A stretch of DNA of 39,914 bases, taken from the NCBI GenBank assembly GCA_002309795.1, contig DBXZ01000046.1, positions 17,164 through 57,077 of the forward strand, read 5' to 3'. Source of the stretch: Bacteroidales bacterium UBA1199 (GTDB lineage Bacteria > Bacteroidota > Bacteroidia > Bacteroidales > UBA932). The position numbers and the translations under genes were made by a program. A model generated the notes under the pieces. It searched no databases, was not told the origin of the DNA, and worked only from the letters and a program-made list of their open reading frames with translations. The stretch's first letter is position 1. Each line of letters starts with the position of its first letter. Below are positions 13,949 through 23,400 of the stretch, piece by piece.

Positions 13949-16222
13949 ATGACGGAAGAACTCCATCTGGTACGTGATCTGGCTATTATCCTGGTTTCCG
14001 CCGGGGTATTCACCATTATCTCGAAGGCGCTCAAGCAGCCCCTGATTCTGGGCTACATCATCGCCGGTTTCCTGATCGGACCGCACATTACCTTCTTCCC
14101 GGGCATCACCAGTGAAGAGACCGTGCACCAATGGTCGGAAATCGGCATTATCTTTCTGATGTTCGGCCTGGGCCTGGAGTTCAGTTTCAAGAAGTTGCTC
14201 AAAGTGGGCAGCAGCGCACTCCTGGCCGCGGGAACCAAGTTCCTCGGGGTTTTCGTGCTGGGCTATCTCACGGGACAGGCCATGAGCTGGAGCGCCATGG
14301 AAAGCATTTTCCTGGGCGGACTGCTCTCGATGTCCTCCACGATGGTCGTTCTCAAATCGTACGACGACATGGGGATGAAGAAGAAGCCCTATGCCGGCAT
14401 GGTATTCGGCACGCTGGTCGTGGAAGACCTGATTGCCATCCTGCTGATGGTGCTGCTCTCCACGATGGCCGTCTCCAACCAGTTCGCCGGCAAGGAGATG
14501 CTCTTCAACCTGGCCAAACTGGCTTTCTTCCTGATTCTCTGGTTCCTGGTGGGCATCTACGTCATCCCTACCCTCCTCAAGAAGGCGCGCAGATACCTGA
14601 ACGACGAAATCCTGCTGATTGTCAGCATCGGACTCTGTTTCGGGATGGTGGCGCTGGCAGAAGCGGTGGGTTTCTCCGCCGCCCTGGGCGCATTCGTGAT
14701 GGGTTCCATTCTTTCGGAAACCGTTGAAAGCGAGCATATCGACCGCCTCGTCGGTCCTATCCGCGACCTGTTCGGCGCCATCTTCTTCGTATCCGTAGGT
14801 ATGATGGTGGCGCCTTCCGTCATCGCCGAGAACTGGCTTGTTATCTTGATTATCACGCTGATCGTCATGATCAGCCACATCCTGTTCGCCGGCGCGGGCA
14901 TCCTGATGGCCGGCAAAGGGCTTGAAAATGCCGTCCATACCGGGTTCAGCCTGGCACAGCTCGGTGTATTCGGTTTTATCATCGCGGGTGTAGGCGTGAG
15001 CCTGGGCGTGATGCGCGGGTTCATCTATCCGGTCATCATCGCCGTGTCGGTCATCACTACCTTCACCACGCCTTACATGATCAAACTGGCTGGGCCTGCC
15101 TACCGCGGCCTCGTCCGCATCCTCCCGTCCGGAGCCGTAGCCCGCCTGCAACCGCAGAGCCGTTCAGCCGTCTCCGCAGCCGAAGAGAGCGAATGGAAAA
15201 AACTGCTGAAAGCCTACGCGTTGCGCATCCTCCTTTACGGTGTGATACTCGTAGCCATCATGGTCGGTTCACAGCTCTACCTGAGCACGCTGGTCCAGCG
15301 GATCGTTCCGGGATGGGGCCCGTTCTGGAAGAATTTCATCGAGGTCATCATTACGCTGGCTGCGATGTCGCCCTTCATCTTCGGGCTGGCTGTCAGTTCC
15401 GGTTCCATCAAGACCTCCGCCGCCAAATTGCTGAAAACCAAGGGCAGCAACGCCTGGCCGATAGCAGGTCTGCTGATTATCCGTTCCTTCATTGCCATCT
15501 CATTCGTGATTGGCGTGATTGCCAGCCATTTCCAGCTTGCCGGATGGACGTTGGTCCTGATTGCGATCGGCGGATTCGTCCTGATTATTTCCGCGCGCCG
15601 CACCGTGCACCGCAACTCCGCGCTGGAGGAGCGTTTCCTCTCCAATCTCAACGAGAAGGAGGAGCGGGAACGGCAACGGACGCCGGTCACCTCGTCGGTG
15701 CGGCAGAAAATGGCCAAATACGACGTACACATCGAATCGATGGAACTCTCCCCCGATTCCGAGTTCGTAGGCCAGATGCTCAAGGAAGTGCCCATCCGGG
15801 CCGCCTCCGGCGCCAATATCATCAAGGTACAGCGCGGATCGCACAGCATCACCATTCCTACAGGCAGTTTCCGGCTTTTCCCGCATGACCGGCTGCTCGC
15901 CGTGGGTACCACCCGGCAACTGGAGCAGCTGCGCGAACTGCTTGCAGAATCGAACGTACAGCCCATTCCGGAGCCCAAACATAACTTCGACGTGGTTCCG
16001 GTCACCCTGACCGCAGCCCACTGGCTCACCGGGCGCAAGCTGGATGAAACCAACCTGCGGGAGCGACGCTGCATGATCATCAGCGTGCTTCACGAGGGCG
16101 AGTTCATCACCAATCCCGCGCCGGGGTATCGGTTCTGCGAAGGGGACGTCGTCTGGATTGCCGGTGAGGAGCAATCCTGCCGCACGCTGGAGAAACCGGA
16201 AAGCATCTTTCACAACGCATGA
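13949..16222 (+). CDS. KefB-like monovalent cation:proton antiporter (CPA2) with TrkA_C-type domains
   Basis: 757 residues. The N-terminal Na/H-exchanger domain has about 12 membrane helices (residues 5-385) with the CPA2 signatures LGYIIAGFLIGP, GLGLEFSFKKL and VVEDLIAILLM (the E-D ion-binding pair). A second membrane block of four to five helices spans about 420-550. RCK_C/TrkA_C-like regulatory segments follow: SMELSPDSEFVGQML...RLLAVGT and HWLTGRKLDETNLRERRC...EGDVVWIAG. No nucleotide-binding TrkA_N domain is seen. It probably exchanges K+ or Na+ for H+. It has its own promoter. Confidence 0.9.
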   Translation: MTEELHLVRDLAIILVSAGVFTIISKALKQPLILGYIIAGFLIGPHITFFPGITSEETVHQWSEIGIIFLMFGLGLEFSFKKLLKVGSSALLAAGTKFLGVFVLGYLTGQAMSWSAMESIFLGGLLSMSSTMVVLKSYDDMGMKKKPYAGMVFGTLVVEDLIAILLMVLLSTMAVSNQFAGKEMLFNLAKLAFFLILWFLVGIYVIPTLLKKARRYLNDEILLIVSIGLCFGMVALAEAVGFSAALGAFVMGSILSETVESEHIDRLVGPIRDLFGAIFFVSVGMMVAPSVIAENWLVILIITLIVMISHILFAGAGILMAGKGLENAVHTGFSLAQLGVFGFIIAGVGVSLGVMRGFIYPVIIAVSVITTFTTPYMIKLAGPAYRGLVRILPSGAVARLQPQSRSAVSAAEESEWKKLLKAYALRILLYGVILVAIMVGSQLYLSTLVQRIVPGWGPFWKNFIEVIITLAAMSPFIFGLAVSSGSIKTSAAKLLKTKGSNAWPIAGLLIIRSFIAISFVIGVIASHFQLAGWTLVLIAIGGFVLIISARRTVHRNSALEERFLSNLNEKEERERQRTPVTSSVRQKMAKYDVHIESMELSPDSEFVGQMLKEVPIRAASGANIIKVQRGSHSITIPTGSFRLFPHDRLLAVGTTRQLEQLRELLAESNVQPIPEPKHNFDVVPVTLTAAHWLTGRKLDETNLRERRCMIISVLHEGEFITNPAPGYRFCEGDVVWIAGEEQSCRTLEKPESIFHNA

Positions 16223-16240
16223 TTTTTACACGATACAGAT

Positions 16241-17431
16241 ATGTCAATATTCAATAAAACCCGATGGGCCAATCCGCAGGCAGAATGGTTCAAAGCCGGT
16301 GAGATTCTGATGCATACGCCGGGGCTGGAGGCCTTCGACGCCGTCATTCACCCGGCTGCCGGCCTCTATGAGGACTATTTCGACGCCGACAAGGTATCGG
16401 CCGAGCACCGCGAATACATCCGCCGCCTGCGGGCACAGGGCATCAAGGTACACACCGTCAAGGAGATTCTGGACCGCACGGCGACCGAACGCCTGCGCGC
16501 CCTCGCTTCCCGCGTGCTCACCTACGACAGCTCGCACCTGACCGCTGCGAACAGCGCCGACATGGAGGCTTACCGCGAAGAGGTCCTTTCCAAGATGTCC
16601 CGCGCCGACCTGATCCGCTGCATCCTGCTGCGGCCCACCGTCACCCTCTTTGACAGCGACCAGAATACCGGTTACCAGGCCGAATACAGCTACCGCCCGC
16701 TGATGAACCTCTACTTCACGCGCGACCAGAGCGTCAACACGCCGCGCGGACTGCTGATCTGCCGGATGAATTCCGACCAGAGAGCCCCGGAAATCGACAT
16801 TATCCTGCTCTGCTACGAACAGCTGGGCATCAAACCCATCCTGCAGATTACGGGAGAAGGCCGGCTGGAAGGCGGCGACTACTTCCCGGCAGGCGAAGTT
16901 TCGTTCATCGGCTGCGGCATGCGCACCAACGACGAAGGCATCCGCCAGATTATGGAAGCCGATGCGTTCGGCCACGACACGGTAATCGTGGTCCGCGACC
17001 ACAAGTTCTGGCAGAAGCAGATGCACCTGGACACCTGGTTCAACATCATCGACAAGGATCTCTGCACGATGGTCGCCAGCCGCTTGAATGCGCATCCGGG
17101 CGAGCCGGAATACGGCACCTGCGACATCTGGCGCCGCACTTCCGCTGCCGAGCCTTACCAGCTGATCGAAAAAGACAAACCCTTCGTGGATTATCTCCGC
17201 GAAGCCGGTTACAAGATCATCCCCATCAACCACGACGACGAAGAGCACTACGCCAACAACTTCCTGACCGTGGGTCCGCGCCGCATCATGGCGGTCGGCG
17301 GGCAGTCCAAAGAGTTGCAGAAAGCTTTCTGCAATGCCGGCGTCAAGGTAAACTGGGTTCCCCTGGAAAACAGCATCAAGGGCTACGGCGCCGCACACTG
17401 CATGACCCAGGTGCTGAAGCGCCGGGTGTAA
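16241..17431 (+). CDS. Arginine deiminase-family amidinohydrolase
   Basis: 396 residues, pentein fold. The guanidine-modifying signatures are in order: NLYFTRDQSV, LEGGDYF, HLDTWFNIID with the catalytic His/Asp, and the nucleophile Cys387 in GYGAAHCMTQVL. Length and motifs suit arginine deiminase (arginine to citrulline and ammonia). The GGGxHC loop of classical ArcA is altered to GAAHC, so another guanidino substrate is possible. No ornithine transcarbamylase or carbamate kinase lies nearby, so a full arginine fermentation pathway is not encoded here. It follows the antiporter by 18 bases; both could raise cytoplasmic pH. Confidence 0.82.
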   Translation: MSIFNKTRWANPQAEWFKAGEILMHTPGLEAFDAVIHPAAGLYEDYFDADKVSAEHREYIRRLRAQGIKVHTVKEILDRTATERLRALASRVLTYDSSHLTAANSADMEAYREEVLSKMSRADLIRCILLRPTVTLFDSDQNTGYQAEYSYRPLMNLYFTRDQSVNTPRGLLICRMNSDQRAPEIDIILLCYEQLGIKPILQITGEGRLEGGDYFPAGEVSFIGCGMRTNDEGIRQIMEADAFGHDTVIVVRDHKFWQKQMHLDTWFNIIDKDLCTMVASRLNAHPGEPEYGTCDIWRRTSAAEPYQLIEKDKPFVDYLREAGYKIIPINHDDEEHYANNFLTVGPRRIMAVGGQSKELQKAFCNAGVKVNWVPLENSIKGYGAAHCMTQVLKRRV

Positions 17432-17436
17432 GCCGC

Positions 17437-18462
17437 ATGTCCTGGCACTCCTTTACAGAGACACTCCTGCAGTGGTACGAACGCCACGGCCGGGACCTCC
17501 CCTGGCGCCGCGGCCGGAATCCGTACGCCATCTGGCTGAGCGAAATTATCCTTCAGCAGACCCGGATTGCACAGGGAACCGCGTATTGGGAACGCTTCAT
17601 GAAACGGTTTCCGACCGTTGAAACGCTCGCGGCAGCTTCCCAGGATGGGGTTTTGCGACTCTGGGAAGGACTGGGATACTACAGCCGCGCCCGCAACCTG
17701 CACGCCGCTGCGCAACAGATCGCAGCGGCCGGCGGCTTTCCGGAAACGCTGGAGGGCATCCGCGCGCTGAAAGGCGTAGGCGACTATACGGCCGCCGCGA
17801 TCGGCTCCATCGCATTCGGCATCCCTGCCGCCGTGGTGGACGGCAACGTATACCGCGTATTGGCGCGCTACTTTGGAATTGAGACGCCGGTCGGAACGGC
17901 CGCGGCCAAAAAGGAATTCACCGCGCTGGCCCAGTCGCTGCTGCCGGAATCTGCTCCGGGCGACTTCAACCAGGCCATGATGGACTTCGGGGCGATGCAA
18001 TGCACGCCAAAGAACCCGGATTGCCTGACCTGTCCCCTCGCCGGCTCCTGCCATGCACTGGCAACCGGGCGCGTGGCCCAACTGCCCGTAAAAACCCCGA
18101 AAACGGCCGTTAAGGAGCGATACCTGAGCTATATCTATCTGCGATGCAACGGGATGACCGCCATCCGTCAGCGCGGGGCGGGAGATATCTGGCAAGGCCT
18201 GTGGGAACCATTCGTCATTGAGCATACTGACGCTGCGCGCCGCGACGGCTGGCCGCAATGGCTCGATTCACAACGTCTGCATCCCCTGCGCAAAGGTTTC
18301 CGGCACCAGCTAACCCACCGCTCCCTCCTCACCGATTTCTACGTGTACGAGGCTCCGGAGCGCCCTTCCCTGAGCGATGGGTACCGCTGGATAAAAGAAC
18401 GCGACCTGGCGAAGGTCGCCAAGCCGCGTCTCTTTGAGCTCCTGCTGGAGCAACTGCCGTAA
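17437..18462 (+). CDS. mutY: A/G-specific adenine DNA glycosylase MutY
   Basis: 341 residues. It removes adenine mispaired with 8-oxoguanine. The catalytic Glu is in LSEIILQQT, the helix-hairpin-helix in LKGVGDYTAAAI and the catalytic Asp in VVDGNVYRVLAR. The [4Fe-4S] cluster cysteines follow in CTPKNPDCLTCPLAGSC with C-x6-C-x2-C-x5-C spacing. The C-terminal third is the NUDIX-like 8-oxoG recognition domain (GAGDIWQGLWEPF). It starts 5 bases after the deiminase stop. Its TAA is immediately followed by the stop of the convergent mscS gene. Confidence 0.95.
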   Translation: MSWHSFTETLLQWYERHGRDLPWRRGRNPYAIWLSEIILQQTRIAQGTAYWERFMKRFPTVETLAAASQDGVLRLWEGLGYYSRARNLHAAAQQIAAAGGFPETLEGIRALKGVGDYTAAAIGSIAFGIPAAVVDGNVYRVLARYFGIETPVGTAAAKKEFTALAQSLLPESAPGDFNQAMMDFGAMQCTPKNPDCLTCPLAGSCHALATGRVAQLPVKTPKTAVKERYLSYIYLRCNGMTAIRQRGAGDIWQGLWEPFVIEHTDAARRDGWPQWLDSQRLHPLRKGFRHQLTHRSLLTDFYVYEAPERPSLSDGYRWIKERDLAKVAKPRLFELLLEQLP

Positions 18463-19386
18463 TTACTGACGGATACGGACGTCCATCTGCGGGAAGGCAA
18501 AGCCGAATCCCGCCTTGGGCAGTTCTGCGTAGAAGCGGTCGTTCATATCGAAGAAAGTTCCCCAATAATCTGCGGCATTCACCCAGCCGCGGACCGTCAG
18601 GACCACTTTACTCTCAGAGAACTCCATCACGGCTGCAAACGGGTCACCGGCACCGGCCGTCTTGGAGTCGAGAACACGCGCGTCGGAACGGAGGATTTCC
18701 ACCAGTTTGGCGCGGCATGCCTCCAGGTCGGTACCCGGCGCGATAGCCACGCTCCAGTCCACACGGCGGATGGGGTGCTTGGAGAAGTTGTTGATGTTGC
18801 CGCTGGAGAGCGGACCGTTGGGAATGATGACGGCGCGGTTGTCCGGCGTGGTGAGGTGGGTACTGACGATGGTCAGGTCGGTCACCGTACCCATATAACC
18901 CTGTGCTTCAATAAAATCGCCCACCTTAAAAGGCTTGAACGCAAGCAGCATGATGCCGCCCGCGAAGTTCTGCAGCGCACCGCTCATGGCCATGCCGATC
19001 GCCACGCCGCCGGCTGCCAGTACGGCCGCCAGCGAACTGGTATTGACGCCCAGCGTGCCTACCGTAATCACGATCAGCAGGATGGTCAGGACCACCGTGG
19101 TAAGGCTCTGGACGAAGCCGGCCAGCGCCCTGTCGGTCTTTCTCTTTTCGAAAATCTTCTTGAGAAGTTTCTTGACGCGGCGGATGAGCCAGGAGCCCAC
19201 GATGTAGATGGCCAGCGCAGCCAGGACCTTGAGGCCAAAACTGATGGCACTCTGGCCGAGCTGATGGAGCATTCCGCCGGGATCCTGTACGGCCTCATGG
19301 GCCAATTCGACGACCGCTGTCTTGATGGAATCCGGATTGACCACCGCTTCGGTGCCTTCCGGAAGAGCTTGTAAGAATGATAGCAT
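18463..19386 (-). CDS. mscS: Small-conductance mechanosensitive channel, MscS family
   Basis: 307 residues. Three membrane helices are followed by the pore-lining glycine/alanine helix AAVLAAGGVAIGMAMSGALQNFAGG. The beta domain has the PFKVGDFIEAQGYMGTV signature, then the cytoplasmic cage ending FPQMDVRIRQ. It opens on membrane tension and releases osmolytes. It is last of a three-gene operon, 31 bases after the larger channel, with no promoter box between. Its TAA abuts the mutY TAA with no base between. Confidence 0.93.
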   Translation of the reverse strand: MLSFLQALPEGTEAVVNPDSIKTAVVELAHEAVQDPGGMLHQLGQSAISFGLKVLAALAIYIVGSWLIRRVKKLLKKIFEKRKTDRALAGFVQSLTTVVLTILLIVITVGTLGVNTSSLAAVLAAGGVAIGMAMSGALQNFAGGIMLLAFKPFKVGDFIEAQGYMGTVTDLTIVSTHLTTPDNRAVIIPNGPLSSGNINNFSKHPIRRVDWSVAIAPGTDLEACRAKLVEILRSDARVLDSKTAGAGDPFAAVMEFSESKVVLTVRGWVNAADYWGTFFDMNDRFYAELPKAGFGFAFPQMDVRIRQ

Positions 19387-19417
19387 AGTATGGGGTTTGG
19401 ATTTGTACCGTTATTCT

Positions 19418-22063
19418 TTATTTTCCTTCGATAATATGAATATCCCGCTGCGGGAACGGAATCGTTATGCCGCTGCGGTTCAGTGCGTCGTAGATAATCT
19501 CTTTGGCGCGGGCGGTGTAACCGAAGCGTTCGGAGACCAGCACATACTGCTTGACGGCGATATCCACTGAGCTCTCGCCGAAGTTCTCGAAGGTCACGTT
19601 GATTCCACGCTTGGGATCTACGATCTCGCGGTTGAAGGCATCGCGGGTGCAGAGCGTCTTCATCGCCTCCGTGAGCACCTCGCGAACCTTTTCGACATCA
19701 GTACCGTAGCTTACCCCCACGATAATCTTCAGGAACTCGTAGGCGTTGTTGCGCGTCAGGTTCTTGAAGTTCTTGTTGAAGAGTGCGGTATTGAGGAACG
19801 ACATCACGGCGCCCTCGATCGTCTCAATCTGGGTGCTCTGGTAGCTGATGGAGGTCACCTTGCCGCGGACGCCGTCGCATTCCACCCAGTCACCCACGCG
19901 CAGGCGGCCGGACATCAGCTGGATACCGTAGATGAAGTTGTTCAGGATATCCTTCATGGCGAGACCGAGACCGGTAGCCAGACCGGCTGCGATAATCGAC
20001 ACGGCGCCCATCGGAATGCGCAGCAGCAGGATGGTGAGGATCACGTAGGAACCCCAGACCAGGATGCTGATGACGCTCTCGGAGAGGCTGAGGTTGATCT
20101 CGTTGGCCTCCACGTGATCCTTTCCGCTGGTACGGCGGATATGATTGAACATCAAATCTTTATAGATGAATCGCAACGCGTAGTTCAGGTAACGGAACAC
20201 GAAGAACAGCGAGGATGCCAGCACGATCATATAGAACGAGAGCTTGAAGATTTCGTTGCCGTCGGCGTTCTTGAAGTCGAAGAAGGTCGTATAGAAGATC
20301 TGGTGACTGATTTCGGTGAGGTCGAATACATCGAGCGCCATATAGACGCAGAGCGGAATCGAGCAGATGGCGGCCACCGGCACCAGTACCTGCGAAATCA
20401 GGTCGTACCACCAGGTGACGCGGATCGTGTCGCCGCGACGTTCCTTGGCTTCCGTGGTAGGGTGTGCCTTGCGATACTCGGCCACCTTGCGGTCCAGATA
20501 GCGTACTTTAAAGTGGTCAAGCAATACGATGACAGCCATAATGGCCTCCGTCATCGCCATTTGGAAGAGCCACCAGATGGCGATCTGGATGCCCAGCAAG
20601 ACGTAACCGCACCACGACAGGATGGCAACACCAATCAGGATGGCCAGCGTAATCCATCCGATGATAATATCGGAATCCGCCTTGAATCTGCGGTTGTGCA
20701 GGCAGAGAATCAACTGCCAGATGGCTGCAATGATGATCATCGGCGGGAAGATGATATTCATCATCCGGTTGGGCATGAAGACCACGCGGAAGATGATGAT
20801 CAGGAATCCCAGCAGGATGGTGGGCTGATAGAGTTTCAGACGGGGCGAGGTCTCCTCCCCGCTGTGGCGCAGCAGGACGCTGCCCAGGATGGCGACCATA
20901 ATCCAGGCGAGCACGATCAGCAACGAGGATGCCACCTGGAAGAAGTTGTTGTCGACGACCTTGGGAATAATGTACTGGCACAGGCCGAAAATGATGGTTC
21001 CGCACAGCAGCGTGATGCACGGCAGCCGGTGCTTGAAGACGTCGGACAGCATGGCCTTGATCTTCGGACGCAGGATGGCGGCCAGCAGGAGACTGAGCAG
21101 CGTGGCCAGCAGCAGAATCCCGAACTGGGTGCCCAGGAAACCGAAAACCATGGGACCGCGCCATTCGCTGGCCGCCAGCGTCTGGTCGAACGATTTGGTG
21201 CGGCTGTATTTGTTGACGCAGTCGGCATAGGCCCGTTTCCAGCTGCTGGAGAAACGTTTGATAATCCGGTCGTAGTGACCGGTACCTTTGATGAACATCC
21301 GCCGCTGGATCACCTTGTAGCGGTCCTGCGCGTAGTCGTACGACTCCTTGAGCCGCTGGCTGGCATCCTGGTAGTGTTCGTTGTCCTTGATGATGCGATT
21401 CTTGGACTCCTGGTACATCTTGAGCAGCGTCGCTGCGTAGTGGATGCAGGAATCGCGGTCGGCCTGCCCTTGTTCGTCCAGGAAGAACGCCGACAGGTTG
21501 CCGTTCGCGTTCAGGCTGTCCAGCAGCATCCGGCGGCCGTTGACCATCCGGTCGCGTGTGCCGCGGCGCGGAGTGGCGGGCATGGCATAGCTGCGAATGC
21601 TGTCATTCTTATATTTCAAGCTGTCTGGAATTTCCTTGACGTCCCGCAACTCCGGCGGGAGACGGCGCAACGATTCGATCAGGCGGGAGTAGCGGTCGAT
21701 CTCCAGGTCGAGCGACGTGACGATTTCGTCGTAAGGCATTTTTCGCTCGTTGAAGGCTTCATACTGCTTGGTGACCTCCTTGAGCGCATAAGTCATGTCG
21801 AAGGTGTAATCCTGGTTCTGGGAATAGAGCATCAGCGCCAGCTCGTTGCATTTCTTGAGCGTCTTGACCATCACGCCGTGCTGCGAACGGTTGCGGCTGT
21901 CGATCCGGTTCTGGCGCGTCGCGCGCTTCTCTGCCTCCTGGCTCAGTTCGTAACGGAGCACGGAGAGTGTCTTTCCCAGGTCTTTTTCGTTGAATACGGC
22001 CCCTGCGGGAAGGGAAACGAGCAGGGCGGCCGCTACGAGGAGAATTCTGCGGAATTTATTCAT
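19418..22063 (-). CDS. Large MscS-superfamily mechanosensitive channel (MscM/MscK-like)
   Basis: 881 residues. A signal peptide (ILLVAAALLVSLPAGA) precedes a periplasmic helical domain of about 280 residues, rich in Arg/Lys/Glu and likely coiled. About ten membrane helices follow between 310 and 700. The C-terminal MscS core contains IIAAGLATGLGLAMKDILNNFIYG, RVGDWVECDGVRGKV and the cage ending ITIPFPQRDIHI. The architecture is like E. coli MscK/YjeP but shorter. Co-transcription with a small MscS suggests a two-tier osmotic safety system. The gene begins 14 bases after the deaminase stop. Confidence 0.9.
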   Translation of the reverse strand: MNKFRRILLVAAALLVSLPAGAVFNEKDLGKTLSVLRYELSQEAEKRATRQNRIDSRNRSQHGVMVKTLKKCNELALMLYSQNQDYTFDMTYALKEVTKQYEAFNERKMPYDEIVTSLDLEIDRYSRLIESLRRLPPELRDVKEIPDSLKYKNDSIRSYAMPATPRRGTRDRMVNGRRMLLDSLNANGNLSAFFLDEQGQADRDSCIHYAATLLKMYQESKNRIIKDNEHYQDASQRLKESYDYAQDRYKVIQRRMFIKGTGHYDRIIKRFSSSWKRAYADCVNKYSRTKSFDQTLAASEWRGPMVFGFLGTQFGILLLATLLSLLLAAILRPKIKAMLSDVFKHRLPCITLLCGTIIFGLCQYIIPKVVDNNFFQVASSLLIVLAWIMVAILGSVLLRHSGEETSPRLKLYQPTILLGFLIIIFRVVFMPNRMMNIIFPPMIIIAAIWQLILCLHNRRFKADSDIIIGWITLAILIGVAILSWCGYVLLGIQIAIWWLFQMAMTEAIMAVIVLLDHFKVRYLDRKVAEYRKAHPTTEAKERRGDTIRVTWWYDLISQVLVPVAAICSIPLCVYMALDVFDLTEISHQIFYTTFFDFKNADGNEIFKLSFYMIVLASSLFFVFRYLNYALRFIYKDLMFNHIRRTSGKDHVEANEINLSLSESVISILVWGSYVILTILLLRIPMGAVSIIAAGLATGLGLAMKDILNNFIYGIQLMSGRLRVGDWVECDGVRGKVTSISYQSTQIETIEGAVMSFLNTALFNKNFKNLTRNNAYEFLKIIVGVSYGTDVEKVREVLTEAMKTLCTRDAFNREIVDPKRGINVTFENFGESSVDIAVKQYVLVSERFGYTARAKEIIYDALNRSGITIPFPQRDIHIIEGK

Positions 22064-22077
22064 AAAGGATGGATTGA

Positions 22078-22545
22078 TCAGTAGATTCTGTGCTGCATGC
22101 CGGCATATTCGTCGAAGAGGGCCAGGCAGGCATCACGATCGAGCGGGACCAGTAAATTCGCAAGTTTCTCACGTCCGGAGAGGATACCGTCGAACTTGTC
22201 GTCGCGGAAACCGATCCGGCCGTTGTCGGCAATCGTACAGCCGTAATAGATTTTGCTGATATTCGCCCAGAGGCAGGCACAGAGGCACATCGGGCAGGGT
22301 TCGCCCGTGGTGTACAGTTCACAGCCGGAGAGGTTGTGGGTGCCCAGCCGGCGGCCCGCATCACGCATGGCGGAGATTTCACCGTGACAGGAAGGGTCGT
22401 GGTCGATCAACACGCGGTTGTGTCCGCGCCCCACCACCACGCCGTCTTTGACGATTACCGTACCGAAGGGTCCGCCGTGCTGCTGCGTGATGCCCGCACG
22501 GGCCTCTTCGATGGCCATTTGCATATATTTATCGGTCGCTTTCAT
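22078..22545 (-). CDS. Nucleoside/guanine deaminase (CDA superfamily)
   Basis: 155 residues from the ATG at 22545; the longer frame crosses the divergent promoters. Zinc ligands are His54 in CHGEISAM, with Glu56 as proton shuttle, and Cys84/Cys87 in EPCPMC. The segment RLGTHNLSGCELYTTGEPCPMCL and the length suit GuaD-type guanine deaminase rather than TadA. HAE is HGE here, a variant I have seen in annotated nucleoside deaminases. Likely reaction: guanine to xanthine and ammonia. It heads the operon with the two mechanosensitive channels, an odd pairing. Confidence 0.82.
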   Translation of the reverse strand: MKATDKYMQMAIEEARAGITQQHGGPFGTVIVKDGVVVGRGHNRVLIDHDPSCHGEISAMRDAGRRLGTHNLSGCELYTTGEPCPMCLCACLWANISKIYYGCTIADNGRIGFRDDKFDGILSGREKLANLLVPLDRDACLALFDEYAGMQHRIY

Positions 22546-22562
22546 CGCTTTACAATTTACTA

Positions 22563-22570
22563 CAAAGATA
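22563..22570 (-). promoter_or_regulatory. -7 promoter box of deaminase-channel operon
   Basis: TATCTTTG on the minus strand is an exact TAnnTTTG match 17 bases upstream of the ATG at 22545. It lies back to back with the plus-strand box at 22586. Confidence 0.7.
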
Positions 22571-22585
22571 GGAAAACTTTTTTCG

Positions 22586-22593
22586 TATTTTTG
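22586..22593 (+). promoter_or_regulatory. -7 promoter box of amidase-HD-sahH operon
   Basis: TATTTTTG is an exact TAnnTTTG match 18 bases before the ATG at 22612. Confidence 0.7.
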
Positions 22594-22611
22594 TACGGTT
22601 AAATCACGAAA

Positions 22612-23400
22612 ATGAAAGTCGTCCTGCTTCAACATGACATTGTCTGGGCCGATCCTGCGGAAAACTTGAGGCTCAACCGGATACGCATGAAAGCGGTGCC
22701 GGATGCAGACCTCTATCTGCTGCCGGAAATGTTTGCTACGGGATTCGTTACCAACCCGGTCGGCGTGGCGGAGGAACTCGTCGGCGGGACCTGTCCTTCG
22801 CTGGAACTGATGAAGGAGTGGGCCGTCCTCAAAGATGCGGCTGTCTGCGGCAGTATCGCGGTGCACGACGGCGACCTCTACCGCAACCGGTTCTACTTCG
22901 TGAAGCCGGACGGCACTTTTTTCAGTTACGACAAGCATCACCTTTTCGCCCCCGGCGGCGAACCGGCCTTCATTACGCCCGGCAGCGAGCGCGTGGTGGT
23001 CGAATGGCGCGGCATCCGCTTCCTGCTGATTGTCTGCTACGACCTGCGTTTCCCCGCGTGGTGCCGCAACCGGGGCGACTTCGATGCGATTCTCCTGACC
23101 GCGAACTGGCCGGGAATCCGCCGCGGTGCCTGGGATATCCTCACGCAGGCGCGCGCCGTTGAGAATCAGTGCTACGTACTGGCCGTCAACCGGATCGGGA
23201 ACGACCCGAAGGATGGCTACAACGGCGGTACGCGCGCCATCAACCCCTACGGTGAAGTGATGGCACAGGCCGAAGACGGCCGCGAAGCGGTGGTCGAAGC
23301 CAAGCTCAGCCCGGAATTCGTCCGCCTCTACCTGGAACGGTTCCCCGTGATAGACAACGCCGACGACACCATTCCCCCTTATACGGAGGCGCGCCGATGA
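22612..23400 (+). CDS. Carbon-nitrogen hydrolase, omega-amidase (Nit2/YafV-like)
   Basis: 262 residues, nitrilase fold. The Glu-Lys-Cys triad is visible: Glu in LLPEMFATGF, Lys in YDKHHLF and Cys in IVCYDLRFPAWC. The DLRFP and NWP segments point to the omega-amidase branch, which hydrolyses 2-oxoglutaramate and 2-oxosuccinamate, metabolite-repair products of glutamine transaminases. Its TGA overlaps the HD gene start as ATGA, so the two are coupled. Linkage to S-adenosylhomocysteine hydrolase suggests a methionine-salvage context, in which glutamine transaminase produces 2-oxoglutaramate. Confidence 0.88.
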   Translation: MKVVLLQHDIVWADPAENLRLNRIRMKAVPDADLYLLPEMFATGFVTNPVGVAEELVGGTCPSLELMKEWAVLKDAAVCGSIAVHDGDLYRNRFYFVKPDGTFFSYDKHHLFAPGGEPAFITPGSERVVVEWRGIRFLLIVCYDLRFPAWCRNRGDFDAILLTANWPGIRRGAWDILTQARAVENQCYVLAVNRIGNDPKDGYNGGTRAINPYGEVMAQAEDGREAVVEAKLSPEFVRLYLERFPVIDNADDTIPPYTEARR

